Assembly (NCBI RefSeq): GCF_014190935.1
Contig: NZ_JACHVV010000001.1
Span: 1,240,001-1,304,000, forward strand
Direction: 5' to 3'
Length of the DNA stretch: 64,000 bases
DNA from: Chryseomonas sp014190935
GTDB lineage: Bacteria; Pseudomonadota; Gammaproteobacteria; Pseudomonadales; Pseudomonadaceae
Position 1 is the stretch's first letter. Every line of letters begins with the position of its first letter. This document shows, one piece after another, positions 1 through 9,385 of this stretch. A program made the translations under genes and the position numbers. The notes below the pieces were generated by a model. The model saw only the letters and a program-made list of their open reading frames with translations. It was not told where the DNA came from and ran no database searches.

Positions 1-580
1 CAACCTGGTCATGCCGGGGGTCGATTTCTCCCTGCTGCGCAGCGACAACCGCATCGACCCCAATCGCGGCTACCGTCTGCAATTCGGCGTCTCGGCGGCG
101 AAGGAAGGACTGCTCTCGGACGCCAACATGATCCATGCCACGGCGCTGGCCCGCGGGCTGATCACCGTGGGCGATGGGCACCGCTTCCTCGGACGCCTGC
201 AACTGGGCGGCAACTTCACCAATGGCTACAACAAGGTGCCGCCGTCACTGCGCTTCTTCGCCGGCGGCGACCAGAGCGTTCGCGGCTACGACTACCAGAC
301 CCTGTCGCCGGAAAACGATGAAGGCGACTACGTGGGGGGCCGCTACCTGGTCGCCGGCGGCGTCGAGTACCAGTATCCCCTGCGGGACAAATGGCGCCTG
401 GCCACCTTCATCGATCAGGGCAGCGCCTTCAACGACCTTAACAACTACGAACTCAAGACCAGCGTCGGCGTCGGCGTGCGCTGGGTCTCGCCGGTCGGGC
501 CGATCCGCGTCGACCTGGCCCATGGTCTCGACGAACCCGGCGGCATCCGCCTGCACTTTTCCATAGGACCTGAGCTGTGA
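1..580 (+). CDS. tamA: TamA, C-terminal part (5' end outside window)
   Basis: The reading frame is open from the left edge, so this is the 3' end of a longer gene. The last ~190 residues are Omp85-type beta-barrel sequence, including the glycine-rich GGDQSVRGYDYQTL segment that lies before the last strands in this family. TamA sits in the outer membrane and works with TamB in moving outer-membrane components across the envelope. Its TGA stop (578-580) overlaps the GTG start of tamB by 4 bases, the standard tamAB arrangement, which supports the assignment. POTRA domains would lie upstream and cannot be seen. Confidence 0.9.
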   Translation, partial: NLVMPGVDFSLLRSDNRIDPNRGYRLQFGVSAAKEGLLSDANMIHATALARGLITVGDGHRFLGRLQLGGNFTNGYNKVPPSLRFFAGGDQSVRGYDYQTLSPENDEGDYVGGRYLVAGGVEYQYPLRDKWRLATFIDQGSAFNDLNNYELKTSVGVGVRWVSPVGPIRVDLAHGLDEPGGIRLHFSIGPEL

Positions 581-3500
581 AGTCGGTAGGCGGTGTCATC
601 CTTGGCGTACTGGCCGCCCTGCTGGGCGCCCTGATCCTGTTGCTGGCCCTGGTATTGGGCAACGGCAGCGTCAGCCGTCTGCTGCTGGAACGGGTCCCGG
701 GTCTGACCCTGGTCGATTTTCAGGGGCGCCTGGGTGGCCATTGGCAGGCCCGGCAGCTGGTCTGGGACGGCGGTGCCACCCGGGTCACGGTCGAGGCGCC
801 CGAATTCGCCTGGCGACCCGGCTGCCTGCTCAGGCTGCAGCTGTGCCTCGATACCCTGGTCGCCTCCCGTGTCGCCATCGAGCAGGCGCCCAGTCCGGAG
901 CCTGCGCCCGAGCGGAGCGGACCCATCCAGTTGCCCAGCCTCGGCTTGCCGTTGGGGGTGCAGCTAGGTGAGGTACGGATCGGCGAGATCCTTTACAACG
1001 GCGCCGAGCAGGCCCGCGACCTGGAACTCCAGGCCCGCTGGCAGGCCGATGGCATCGCCATCGAGCGCCTGGCCGGCATGGCCCACGGCATCACTCTGGA
1101 TACTCACGGCCGGTTGCAGCCCAGCGGCGCCTGGCCGCTGCAGTTGCAGGGCACCCTCGGCCTGCCCGCGCCGGAGGCTGCGCCCTGGTCGCTGGCGCTC
1201 AAGCTGGACGGCGAATTGCAGAAGACCTTGCAGCTGGAGGCCGACAGCAGCGGCTATCTGCCCGGCCGCCTGACCGGCACGGTGCAGCCACTGGTGGAAA
1301 ACGTCCCGGCCGATCTGCAACTGGTGGCCGATGGCTTCAAGGCGGCCGCCAGCCTGCCCGAGACCCTGCGGCTGAACGACCTCAAACTGACCGCACGGGG
1401 CGATCTGGCCGCGGGCTACGCCCTGGTCGGCCAGGCACGGTTGCCGGGCGAGGGCGGTCCGGTGGCGCTGAATCTGGATGGCCGGGTCGATGCCCAGGGC
1501 GCGCAGATCGCGGCGCTGCGCTTGCAGGCCGCGCCCGACCAGCGCGTGGCGCTGGCCGGACAGGTCGACTGGCACCAGGGGCTGGCGGCCGATGCCACCC
1601 TGAATTGGCAGGATTTCCCCTGGCGGCGGCTCTATCCCATGGCGGAGCCCCCGGTGAGCCTGCAGCGCCTGCAAGGCGAGGTGGCCTACCGGGACGGCGC
1701 CTACCTGGGCAATCTCAAGGCCGCCGCCACCGGTCCGGCCGGCGCCTTCACCCTGGCCACCCCCTTCAGTGGCGATACCACCCAGCTCAACCTGCCGTCG
1801 CTGGATCTCCAGGCCGGTCAGGGGCGGGCGCAGGGCAAGGTCAACCTGGGCTTCGCCGAGGGCGTGAGCTGGCAGGTGGCCCTGGATCTGAGTCGCCTGG
1901 ATCCGGCCTTCTGGGTCGCCCAATTGCCCGGCAGCCTGGCCGGTCCGCTGCGCAGTTCCGGTGCCTTCAAGGATGGCCGCCTGCAGCTGGACGCCGATCT
2001 GGATCTCAAGGGCCGACTGCGCAACCAGCCGGCCGTGCTGACGGCCAAGGCCAAGGGCGCCGACGAGCAATGGCAGGTCTCGCAGCTGGACATCCGCCTG
2101 GGTGACAACCGCATCCAGGGGCAAGGCGCCCTCGACCAGCGGCTGCAAGGCCAGCTGCAACTGGACCTGCGCCGCCTCGGCCAACTCTGGCCCGATCTGT
2201 CCGGCAGTGCCCAGGGCCGCCTGGATCTGGCCGGCACCCTCAAGGCGCCGGCTGGCCAGCTGCGCCTCGACGGGCGCCAACTCGCCTATGCCGATAACCG
2301 CATGGCCAGCCTGACCCTGGCGGCGACGCTGGATGATCGCCAACGCGGCGATCTGGACCTGACCGCCCAGGGGCTGCAGGCGGCCGGGCGCGACTTCGGC
2401 GTCCTGCGCCTGCAGGGGCAGGGCGATCGTCGCCAGCAGCAGGCCGAGCTGTCGCTCAAGGGCGCGCCGCTCAACCTGGCGCTCGCGGCCGGCGGTACCC
2501 TGGCCGACAACGGCGACTGGAAGGGCCAGCTCGCGCGCGGCTCGGTCGCCGCCAGCGGCCAGAACTGGACCCTGCAGAGCCCGGCGCGCATCGAACGCCT
2601 GGCCAACGGGCGCCTGGAGCTGGGCCGGCACTGCTGGCGGTCCGGCGCGGCCAGCCTCTGTGGCGACGATCAGCAACTGCTGCCCGACACCCGTTTAGCC
2701 TGGCACCTGCGCGCCTTCCCGCTCGCCAGTCTGCAACCGCTGCTGCCGCCGGAACTGGCCTGGCAGGGAACGCTGGATGGCGACGTCGACCTGCGCCTGC
2801 CCAAGGCCGGACCCGAGGGCGAGATCCGGCTCCAGGCCGGGCGGGGCAGCGTCAAACTGCGCGACGCGGCGGGGCAGTGGCAGACCTTCAGCTACGACAG
2901 TCTGGACGTCACCAGCGCCCTGAAGCCGCAGCAGGTCGACACCCAGGTCCGCCTGACCAGTGCCGATCTCGGCCGGCTCGACGTCCAGGCCCGGCTGGAT
3001 CCCCGCGATCCGAGCCAGGCGCTGGCCGGTCGTTTCCAGTTGCAGGGCCTGAATCTGGCCCTGGGCAAGGCCTTCGTCGAAGGCATCGAACACCTCGAGG
3101 GCAAGATCAACGGCGCGGGCGAGCTGGGAGGGACCCTGCTGCAACCGCGGGTCAATGGCCAGATCCAGCTCAGTGGTGGCGACATCGGCGGCGGCAGCGT
3201 GCCGACGCGCCTGCAGGATCTCGGCCTGACCGCTCGCATCCAGGGCGATAGCGCCGTTCTCGACGGCGGCTGGCGCAGCGGGACCCAGGGGCGTGGCCAG
3301 ATCCAGGGCAGCGTCGGCTGGGCCAATGGCCTGGACGTCAACGTGGCGGTCACCGGCGACAAGCTGCCGGTCAACGTCGAACCCTATGCCCAGCTGGAAG
3401 TGGCGCCCAATCTCAAGATCCTGATGAAGGACGGCCGTCTGGCCCTGGCCGGCGAGGTCCGGGTGCCGCGCGGGCGCATCCAGGTCCAGCAGCTGCCGCC

Positions 3501-4269
3501 GTCCACGGTCAAGGTGTCGGACGATGCCGTCATCGTCGGCCAGGAAGCGCCCGCCAGGCAGCAGCCCATGCAGATCGCCATGGACGTCGACGTGCTGGTC
3601 GGTTCCGACAAGCTCACCTTCGATGCCTTCGGGCTGTCCGCCGAGATCGTCGGCAAGGTGCACATCGGCGACAACCTCGACACCCGCGGCGAGCTGAATC
3701 TGCGCAACGGCCGCTACAACGCCTATGGCCAGCGCCTAACCATGAGACGCGCCCGGCTGTTCTTCCAGGGCCCCATCGCCCAGCCCTATATCGACGTCGA
3801 AGCCGTGCGGGTGGTGCAGGAGCAGAACGTCACCGCGGGCCTGCGGCTCTCGGGTTTCGCCCAGCAGCCGCGCATCGAGGTGTTCTCCGAGCCGAGCATG
3901 AGCCAGGAGCAGGCGCTGGCCTACCTGGTGCTGGGTCGTCCGCTGTCCAGCGGCAGCGAAGGGGACAACAACGTGCTCGGCCAGGCGGCCCTGGCCCTGG
4001 GCCTGGCCGGCAGTTCCGGTACCGCCGGCGCCCTGGCGCAGCGGTTGGGCATCCAGAACTTCCAGCTGGATACGGCGGGTTCGGGAGACAAGACCAGCGT
4101 GGTGGCCTCGGGTAACCTCACCGACCGATTGTCGGTGCGCTATGGGGTCGGAGTGTTCGCTTCGGCGAACACCGTGGCCCTGCGCTACCAGCTCACCCGC
4201 CGGCTCTATCTCGAGATCGCCAGCGGTCTGGCCAACTCCCTGGATTTCTTCTATCGCCGCGATTTTTGA
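577..4269 (+). CDS. tamB: TamB, inner-membrane-anchored envelope-spanning protein
   Basis: A 1230-residue protein starting at GTG 577 inside the end of tamA. One hydrophobic segment (about residues 5-28) anchors it in the inner membrane. The rest is long, repetitive beta-rich AsmA/TamB-like sequence typical of the groove-like lipid-transport proteins. The last ~350 residues are the conserved TamB (DUF490) domain, with the characteristic stretch around RGELNLRNGRYNAYGQ and a C-terminal motif near SVRYGVGVF. Size matches the family (about 1200-1260). It partners with TamA in outer-membrane assembly or phospholipid transport. No terminator is visible before tpx 79 bases downstream. Confidence 0.95.
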   Translation: MKSVGGVILGVLAALLGALILLLALVLGNGSVSRLLLERVPGLTLVDFQGRLGGHWQARQLVWDGGATRVTVEAPEFAWRPGCLLRLQLCLDTLVASRVAIEQAPSPEPAPERSGPIQLPSLGLPLGVQLGEVRIGEILYNGAEQARDLELQARWQADGIAIERLAGMAHGITLDTHGRLQPSGAWPLQLQGTLGLPAPEAAPWSLALKLDGELQKTLQLEADSSGYLPGRLTGTVQPLVENVPADLQLVADGFKAAASLPETLRLNDLKLTARGDLAAGYALVGQARLPGEGGPVALNLDGRVDAQGAQIAALRLQAAPDQRVALAGQVDWHQGLAADATLNWQDFPWRRLYPMAEPPVSLQRLQGEVAYRDGAYLGNLKAAATGPAGAFTLATPFSGDTTQLNLPSLDLQAGQGRAQGKVNLGFAEGVSWQVALDLSRLDPAFWVAQLPGSLAGPLRSSGAFKDGRLQLDADLDLKGRLRNQPAVLTAKAKGADEQWQVSQLDIRLGDNRIQGQGALDQRLQGQLQLDLRRLGQLWPDLSGSAQGRLDLAGTLKAPAGQLRLDGRQLAYADNRMASLTLAATLDDRQRGDLDLTAQGLQAAGRDFGVLRLQGQGDRRQQQAELSLKGAPLNLALAAGGTLADNGDWKGQLARGSVAASGQNWTLQSPARIERLANGRLELGRHCWRSGAASLCGDDQQLLPDTRLAWHLRAFPLASLQPLLPPELAWQGTLDGDVDLRLPKAGPEGEIRLQAGRGSVKLRDAAGQWQTFSYDSLDVTSALKPQQVDTQVRLTSADLGRLDVQARLDPRDPSQALAGRFQLQGLNLALGKAFVEGIEHLEGKINGAGELGGTLLQPRVNGQIQLSGGDIGGGSVPTRLQDLGLTARIQGDSAVLDGGWRSGTQGRGQIQGSVGWANGLDVNVAVTGDKLPVNVEPYAQLEVAPNLKILMKDGRLALAGEVRVPRGRIQVQQLPPSTVKVSDDAVIVGQEAPARQQPMQIAMDVDVLVGSDKLTFDAFGLSAEIVGKVHIGDNLDTRGELNLRNGRYNAYGQRLTMRRARLFFQGPIAQPYIDVEAVRVVQEQNVTAGLRLSGFAQQPRIEVFSEPSMSQEQALAYLVLGRPLSSGSEGDNNVLGQAALALGLAGSSGTAGALAQRLGIQNFQLDTAGSGDKTSVVASGNLTDRLSVRYGVGVFASANTVALRYQLTRRLYLEIASGLANSLDFFYRRDF

Positions 4270-4348
4270 AGTGGGTACGCGTAACGCTTTGATCGCCTGC
4301 GGAAAACGTGTTTACTCCCTGTCCCGTCTCATGAGAAAGGAGCCGTTC

Positions 4349-4849
<501 letters not shown>

Positions 4850-4889
4850 TCGCCGGCCATCCACCGCCCAGAGCGGTGGGCGCTTCGAG

Positions 4890-4925
4890 ACGGGCAGGCG
4901 CCTCTTGTGCCTGCCCGTTTTGCTT
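4890..4925 (+). terminator. Rho-independent terminator after tpx
   Basis: A 10-bp perfect stem (4890-4899 pairs with 4909-4918) with a 9-base loop, followed by a T-rich stretch (TTTTGCTTT). It lies 40 bases after the tpx stop. Confidence 0.85.
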
Positions 4926-5007
4926 TAGGTAAAAACGCGGTAAAGGGGCTGGTTAGCCGTCTCGCTACTGCTTATCTTCCGCATTTCCCAGCGTGTACGT
5001 ATTCTCG

Positions 5008-6243
5008 ATGTCCGACTCTTCGCCTCGCTCTTCCTCCCGTCGCCGACTGGTCTGGCTGCTCGTCCTCGTGGCGCTGGTGGCCGCGGGTGGCTGGTATTGG
5101 TATCACCAGCACGCACAGAAGAACGAGGTCGCCGCCGGCAAGGGCCCGCGTTCGCCCTTCGGCATGACCGGCCCCACGCCGGTACGGGTGGTGGCGGTGG
5201 AGCAGCGCAGCTTTCCCATCGTGCGCAAGTCCATCGGTACGGTGACGGCGCTCAATACCGTGAACGTGCGCACCCGGGTCGCCGGCGAACTGGTGCGGGT
5301 GGCCTTCGAGGAAGGCCAGAAGGTCAAGGCCGGCGAGTTGCTGGCGACCATAGATCCACGTCCCTACGAGGTGGCCCTGCAACAGGCCGAAGGCACCCTG
5401 CAGCAGAACCAGGCGCAGCTGCGCAATGCCGAGCTGGACCTCAAGCGCTACCAGGGCCTGTTCCGTGAAGACAGCATCGCCCGGCAGACGCTGGATACCC
5501 AGGAAGCCCTGGTCAACCAGTACCGCGGCACGCTCAAGAACAGCCAGGCGGCGGTGGCCGATGCCAAGCTGAATCTGGCCTTCACCCAGATCAAGGCGCC
5601 CATCGCCGGTCGCGTCGGCCTGCGCCAGCTGGACGGCGGCAACCTGCTGTCCGCCAACGACAGCACCGTGGTGGCCGTCATCACCCAGACCCAGCCGATC
5701 TCGGTGGTCTTCACCCTGCCGGAAAGCCAGCTCGGCGAACTGCTCAAGCGCGCCCGCGCCGGCCAGACCCTGCCGGTCGAAGCCTGGGATCGCGGGGGTT
5801 CGCGCAAGGTCGCCGACGGCACCCTGCAGAGCTTCGACAACCAGATCGACACGGCCACCGGCACCCTCAAGTTCCGCGCGCGCTTCGCCAATGGCGACGA
5901 GGCGCTGTTCCCCAACCAGTTCGTGACCGTGCGCGTGCGCGAACAGGTGCTGGAGCAGGCCCTGGTGGTGCCTTCGGCCTCCATCCAGTTCGGCTCCAAT
6001 GGCATCTTCGCCTACGTGGTCGGTGCCGACAACAAGATCCAGGTGCGCAGCCTCAAGCTGGGGCCGGATGACGGCAGCCTGACCGTGGTCACCGAGGGCC
6101 TGGCCGCCGGTGACCGGGTGGTGACCGAAGGCACCGATCGCCTGCGCGAGGGCAACGAGGTGGAGGTGGTCACCGGCGCCTCGGCGGCGCCCAGCGAACC
6201 GGCCAAGCCGGCGGTACGCAAGCCCGGCAAGACCCAGGGCTGA
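5008..6243 (+). CDS. muxA: RND efflux periplasmic adaptor (MuxA/MdtA type)
   Basis: Membrane-fusion protein of about 411 residues. An N-terminal membrane anchor (about residues 14-34 after an Arg-rich start) precedes a lipoyl/barrel-sandwich half near TRVAGELVRVAFEEGQKV, an alpha-hairpin around residues 100-160 and the second half-motif near IKAPIAGRVGLRQLDGG. The C-terminal tail is Pro/Lys-rich. It links the inner-membrane pumps MuxB and MuxC to the outer-membrane channel OpmB. ATG 5008 is preferred to the in-frame GTG 4993; neither has a strong ribosome-binding site. First gene of a muxABC-opmB operon with gaps of at most 9 bases. Confidence 0.93.
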   Translation: MSDSSPRSSSRRRLVWLLVLVALVAAGGWYWYHQHAQKNEVAAGKGPRSPFGMTGPTPVRVVAVEQRSFPIVRKSIGTVTALNTVNVRTRVAGELVRVAFEEGQKVKAGELLATIDPRPYEVALQQAEGTLQQNQAQLRNAELDLKRYQGLFREDSIARQTLDTQEALVNQYRGTLKNSQAAVADAKLNLAFTQIKAPIAGRVGLRQLDGGNLLSANDSTVVAVITQTQPISVVFTLPESQLGELLKRARAGQTLPVEAWDRGGSRKVADGTLQSFDNQIDTATGTLKFRARFANGDEALFPNQFVTVRVREQVLEQALVVPSASIQFGSNGIFAYVVGADNKIQVRSLKLGPDDGSLTVVTEGLAAGDRVVTEGTDRLREGNEVEVVTGASAAPSEPAKPAVRKPGKTQG

Positions 6244-6252
6244 CCGGCCGCG

Positions 6253-9200
6253 ATGGATATCTCGCGCCCCTTCATCCTGCGCCCGGTCGCCACCACCCTG
6301 TTGATGGTGGCACTGCTCATCGCCGGTCTGCTGGCCTATCGCCTGCTGCCGGTCGCGGCCCTGCCGCAGGTGGACTATCCCACCATCCGCGTGCTCACCC
6401 TCTATCCGGGCGCCAGCCCCGATGTCATGACCAGTGCCGTCACCGCGCCCCTGGAGCGTCAGTTCGGGCAGATGCCGGGCCTGTCGCAGATGGCCTCCAC
6501 CAGCTCCGGCGGCGCCTCGGTCATCACCCTCAGATTCAACCTGGAGCTGGACCTGTCGGTCGCCGAACAGGAGGTCCAGGCGGCGATCAATGCGGCCAAC
6601 AACCTCCTGCCCAACGACCTGCCGGCGCCGCCGGTGTACAACAAGGTCAATCCGGCGGATACGCCCATCGTCACCCTGGCGATCAGTTCCAGGACGCTGC
6701 CGCTGCCCACGCTCTACGACCTGGTCGATACCCGCATGGCGCAGAAGCTGGCCCAGGTGAGCGGGGTAGGGATGGTCAGCCTGGCCGGCGGCCAGCGTCC
6801 GGCCGTGCGCATCCAGGTCGATCCGGACAAGCTCGCCGCCCACAACCTGACCCTGGCCGACGTGCGCAGCCTGGTCACCAGCGAGAACACCAACCAGCCC
6901 AAGGGCAGCTTTGACGGCCCCACCCGGGTCGCCACCCTGGATGCCAACGACCAGTTGCGCGATCCCAAGGCCTACGGCGACCTGATCCTCAACTACGCCG
7001 ACAACGGCGCCCTGCGCCTGGGTGATGTCGCCACCATCGCCCAGGGCGCGGAAAACGACCGCCTGGCCGCCTGGGCCAATCGCAGCGGCGCCATCCTGGT
7101 CAATGTCCAGCGCCAGCCCGGCGCCAACGTCATCCAGACCGTCGACCGCATCCAGGCGCTCTTGCTTAGCCTCAAGGAAAGCCTGCCGGCCGGTCTCGAC
7201 ATCGCCGTGCTCAGCGACCGCACCGAGACCATCCGCGCCGCGGTCACCGACGTCCAGCACGAGATGCTGCTGGCGGTGGGGCTGGTGGTGATGGTCACCT
7301 TCGTCTTCCTGCGCCGCTTCAGCGCCACCCTGATTCCCTCGGTCACGGTGCCGCTGTCGCTGATCGGCACCTTTGGCGCCATGTACCTGGCCGGCTTCTC
7401 GCTGAACAACCTGTCGCTGATGGCCCTGACCATCGCCACCGGGTTCGTCGTCGACGATGCCATCGTCATGCTGGAAAACATCTCCCGGCATCTGGAAGAG
7501 GGCGCCACGCCCATGGAAGCGGCGCTCAAGGGCGCCCGCCAGATCGGCTTCACCCTGGTGTCCCTGACCGTCTCGCTGATCGCGGTGCTCATCCCGCTGC
7601 TGTTCATGCAGGACGTGGTCGGCCGGCTGTTCCGCGAATTCGCCATCACCCTGGCGGTGGCCATCCTCATCTCCCTGGTGATCTCGCTGACGCTCACGCC
7701 GATGATGTGCGCCCGGCTGCTCAAGCGCGAACAGGCCGGCGAGCACCGGCTGGTCTGGCTGGAACGGCTGATCGCCGGCTACGGCCGCGCGCTGCGCTGG
7801 TCGCTGGCCCACCGGGCGCTGATGCTGCTGCTGGCGGTGGCGACCTTCGTGCTCACCGCCGTGCTCTACCTGCTGGTGCCCAAGGGCTTCTTTCCGGCCC
7901 AGGACACCGGCTCCATCCAGGGCATCACCGAGGCGCCCCAGTCGATCTCCTTCCGCGGCATGAGCGAGCGCCAGCAGGCGCTGGCCGAGGTGGTGCTGCA
8001 GGACCCGGCGGTGGCCAGTCTGTCCTCCTATATCGGCGTCGACGGCGACAACGTCACCCTCAACAGCGGGCGCATGCAGATCAACCTCAAGCCGCAGGGC
8101 GAGCGCGACGTCACCGCCCAGGAGGTCATCGACCGGCTGCGGCCCGAGGTCGCCAAGGTGGTGGGCATCACCCTCTATATGCAGCCGGTGCAGGACCTCA
8201 GCGTCGAGGACCGGGTCAGCCGGACCCAGTACCAGCTGAGCCTGGACTCGCCCGATGCCAGCCTGCTCGACACCTGGGTGCCACGCCTGATCGAGGCGTT
8301 GCACGAGCGCCCGGAACTCACCGATGTCACCAGCGACCTGCAGAACAAGGGGCTGCAGCTGTACCTGACCATCGACCGCGACGCCGCGGCGCGCCTCGGC
8401 GTGCAGGTCTCGGCCATCACCGACGCCCTCTACGACGCCCTCGGCCAGCGGCAGATCTCGACCATCTACACCCAGGCCAACCAATACCGGGTGGTGCTGG
8501 CCAGCGCCGCCGCCGACAGCCTGGGGCCGGACGCCCTCAGCCAGGTCTGGGTGAAGGCGGGCAGCGGTACCTCGTCCAGCGGCAGCAGCGGCACCGGTAC
8601 GGCCAGCACCACCGAGACCACCACGGACACCGGTCGCGCCCCGGTGCGGCTGTCCAGCCTGGTGAAGATGGAGCAGCGGCCGACGCGCCTGGTGATCAAC
8701 CACCTCAGCCAGTTCCCCGCGGTGACCCTGTCGTTCAACCTCGCCAGCGGCGTTTCCCTCGGCGCCGCCGTGGCGGCCATCGACGCGGCCAAGCAGGAGA
8801 TCGGCCTGCCGGTGGGCATCAACACCCGCTACCAGGGCGCGGCGGCGGCCTTCCAGGCCTCGCTGTCCAGTACCCTGCTGCTGATCCTGGCGGCGGTGGT
8901 GGTGATGTACATCGTCTTGGGGGTGCTCTACGAGAGCTTCATCCATCCGCTGACCATCCTCTCGACACTGCCCTCGGCGGCCATCGGCGCGCTGCTGGCG
9001 CTGTTGCTCACCGGCAACGACCTCGGCCTGATCGCGGTGATCGGCATCATCCTGCTGATCGGCATCGTCAAGAAGAACGCCATCATGATGATCGACTTCG
9101 CCCTCGATGCCGAACGCCACCAGGGACTGAGGCCGGAGGAGGCCATCTACCAGGCGGCGCTGCTGAGATTCCGGCCGATCCTCATGACCACCCTGGCGGC

Positions 9201-9384
9201 GCTGTTCGGCGCGGTGCCGTTGATGCTGGCTACCGGGGCCGGCGCCGAGTTGCGCCAGCCGCTAGGTCTGGTGATGGTCGGCGGCCTGCTGGTCAGCCAG
9301 GTGCTGACACTGTTCACCACCCCGGTGATCTACCTGGCCTTCGACAGCCTGGGCGAGCGTCTGCGCCGGCGCAGGACGGCCTGA
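6253..9384 (+). CDS. muxB: RND efflux pump subunit MuxB (MdtB type)
   Basis: A 1043-residue HAE1-family RND pump with 12 predicted membrane helices and two large periplasmic loops. The proton-relay aspartate pair is visible in TM4 (GFVVDDAIVML). A Ser/Thr/Gly-rich insert (about residues 772-795, SSSGSSGTGTASTTETTT) sits in the second periplasmic loop and is not a feature of most RND pumps. In P. aeruginosa MuxABC-OpmB exports several drug classes, including aztreonam, macrolides and novobiocin; the same range here is inferred. ATG 6253 follows the muxA stop by 9 bases. Confidence 0.95.
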   Translation: MDISRPFILRPVATTLLMVALLIAGLLAYRLLPVAALPQVDYPTIRVLTLYPGASPDVMTSAVTAPLERQFGQMPGLSQMASTSSGGASVITLRFNLELDLSVAEQEVQAAINAANNLLPNDLPAPPVYNKVNPADTPIVTLAISSRTLPLPTLYDLVDTRMAQKLAQVSGVGMVSLAGGQRPAVRIQVDPDKLAAHNLTLADVRSLVTSENTNQPKGSFDGPTRVATLDANDQLRDPKAYGDLILNYADNGALRLGDVATIAQGAENDRLAAWANRSGAILVNVQRQPGANVIQTVDRIQALLLSLKESLPAGLDIAVLSDRTETIRAAVTDVQHEMLLAVGLVVMVTFVFLRRFSATLIPSVTVPLSLIGTFGAMYLAGFSLNNLSLMALTIATGFVVDDAIVMLENISRHLEEGATPMEAALKGARQIGFTLVSLTVSLIAVLIPLLFMQDVVGRLFREFAITLAVAILISLVISLTLTPMMCARLLKREQAGEHRLVWLERLIAGYGRALRWSLAHRALMLLLAVATFVLTAVLYLLVPKGFFPAQDTGSIQGITEAPQSISFRGMSERQQALAEVVLQDPAVASLSSYIGVDGDNVTLNSGRMQINLKPQGERDVTAQEVIDRLRPEVAKVVGITLYMQPVQDLSVEDRVSRTQYQLSLDSPDASLLDTWVPRLIEALHERPELTDVTSDLQNKGLQLYLTIDRDAAARLGVQVSAITDALYDALGQRQISTIYTQANQYRVVLASAAADSLGPDALSQVWVKAGSGTSSSGSSGTGTASTTETTTDTGRAPVRLSSLVKMEQRPTRLVINHLSQFPAVTLSFNLASGVSLGAAVAAIDAAKQEIGLPVGINTRYQGAAAAFQASLSSTLLLILAAVVVMYIVLGVLYESFIHPLTILSTLPSAAIGALLALLLTGNDLGLIAVIGIILLIGIVKKNAIMMIDFALDAERHQGLRPEEAIYQAALLRFRPILMTTLAALFGAVPLMLATGAGAELRQPLGLVMVGGLLVSQVLTLFTTPVIYLAFDSLGERLRRRRTA

Positions 9385-9385
9385 G

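Noticed and set aside
4972..9120. A 1382-codon open frame antisense to muxA-muxB
   Set aside because: Its translation is rich in His, Gln, Asp and Gly without domain pattern, as expected from reading GC-rich codons backwards. The plus-strand genes are clear RND proteins.
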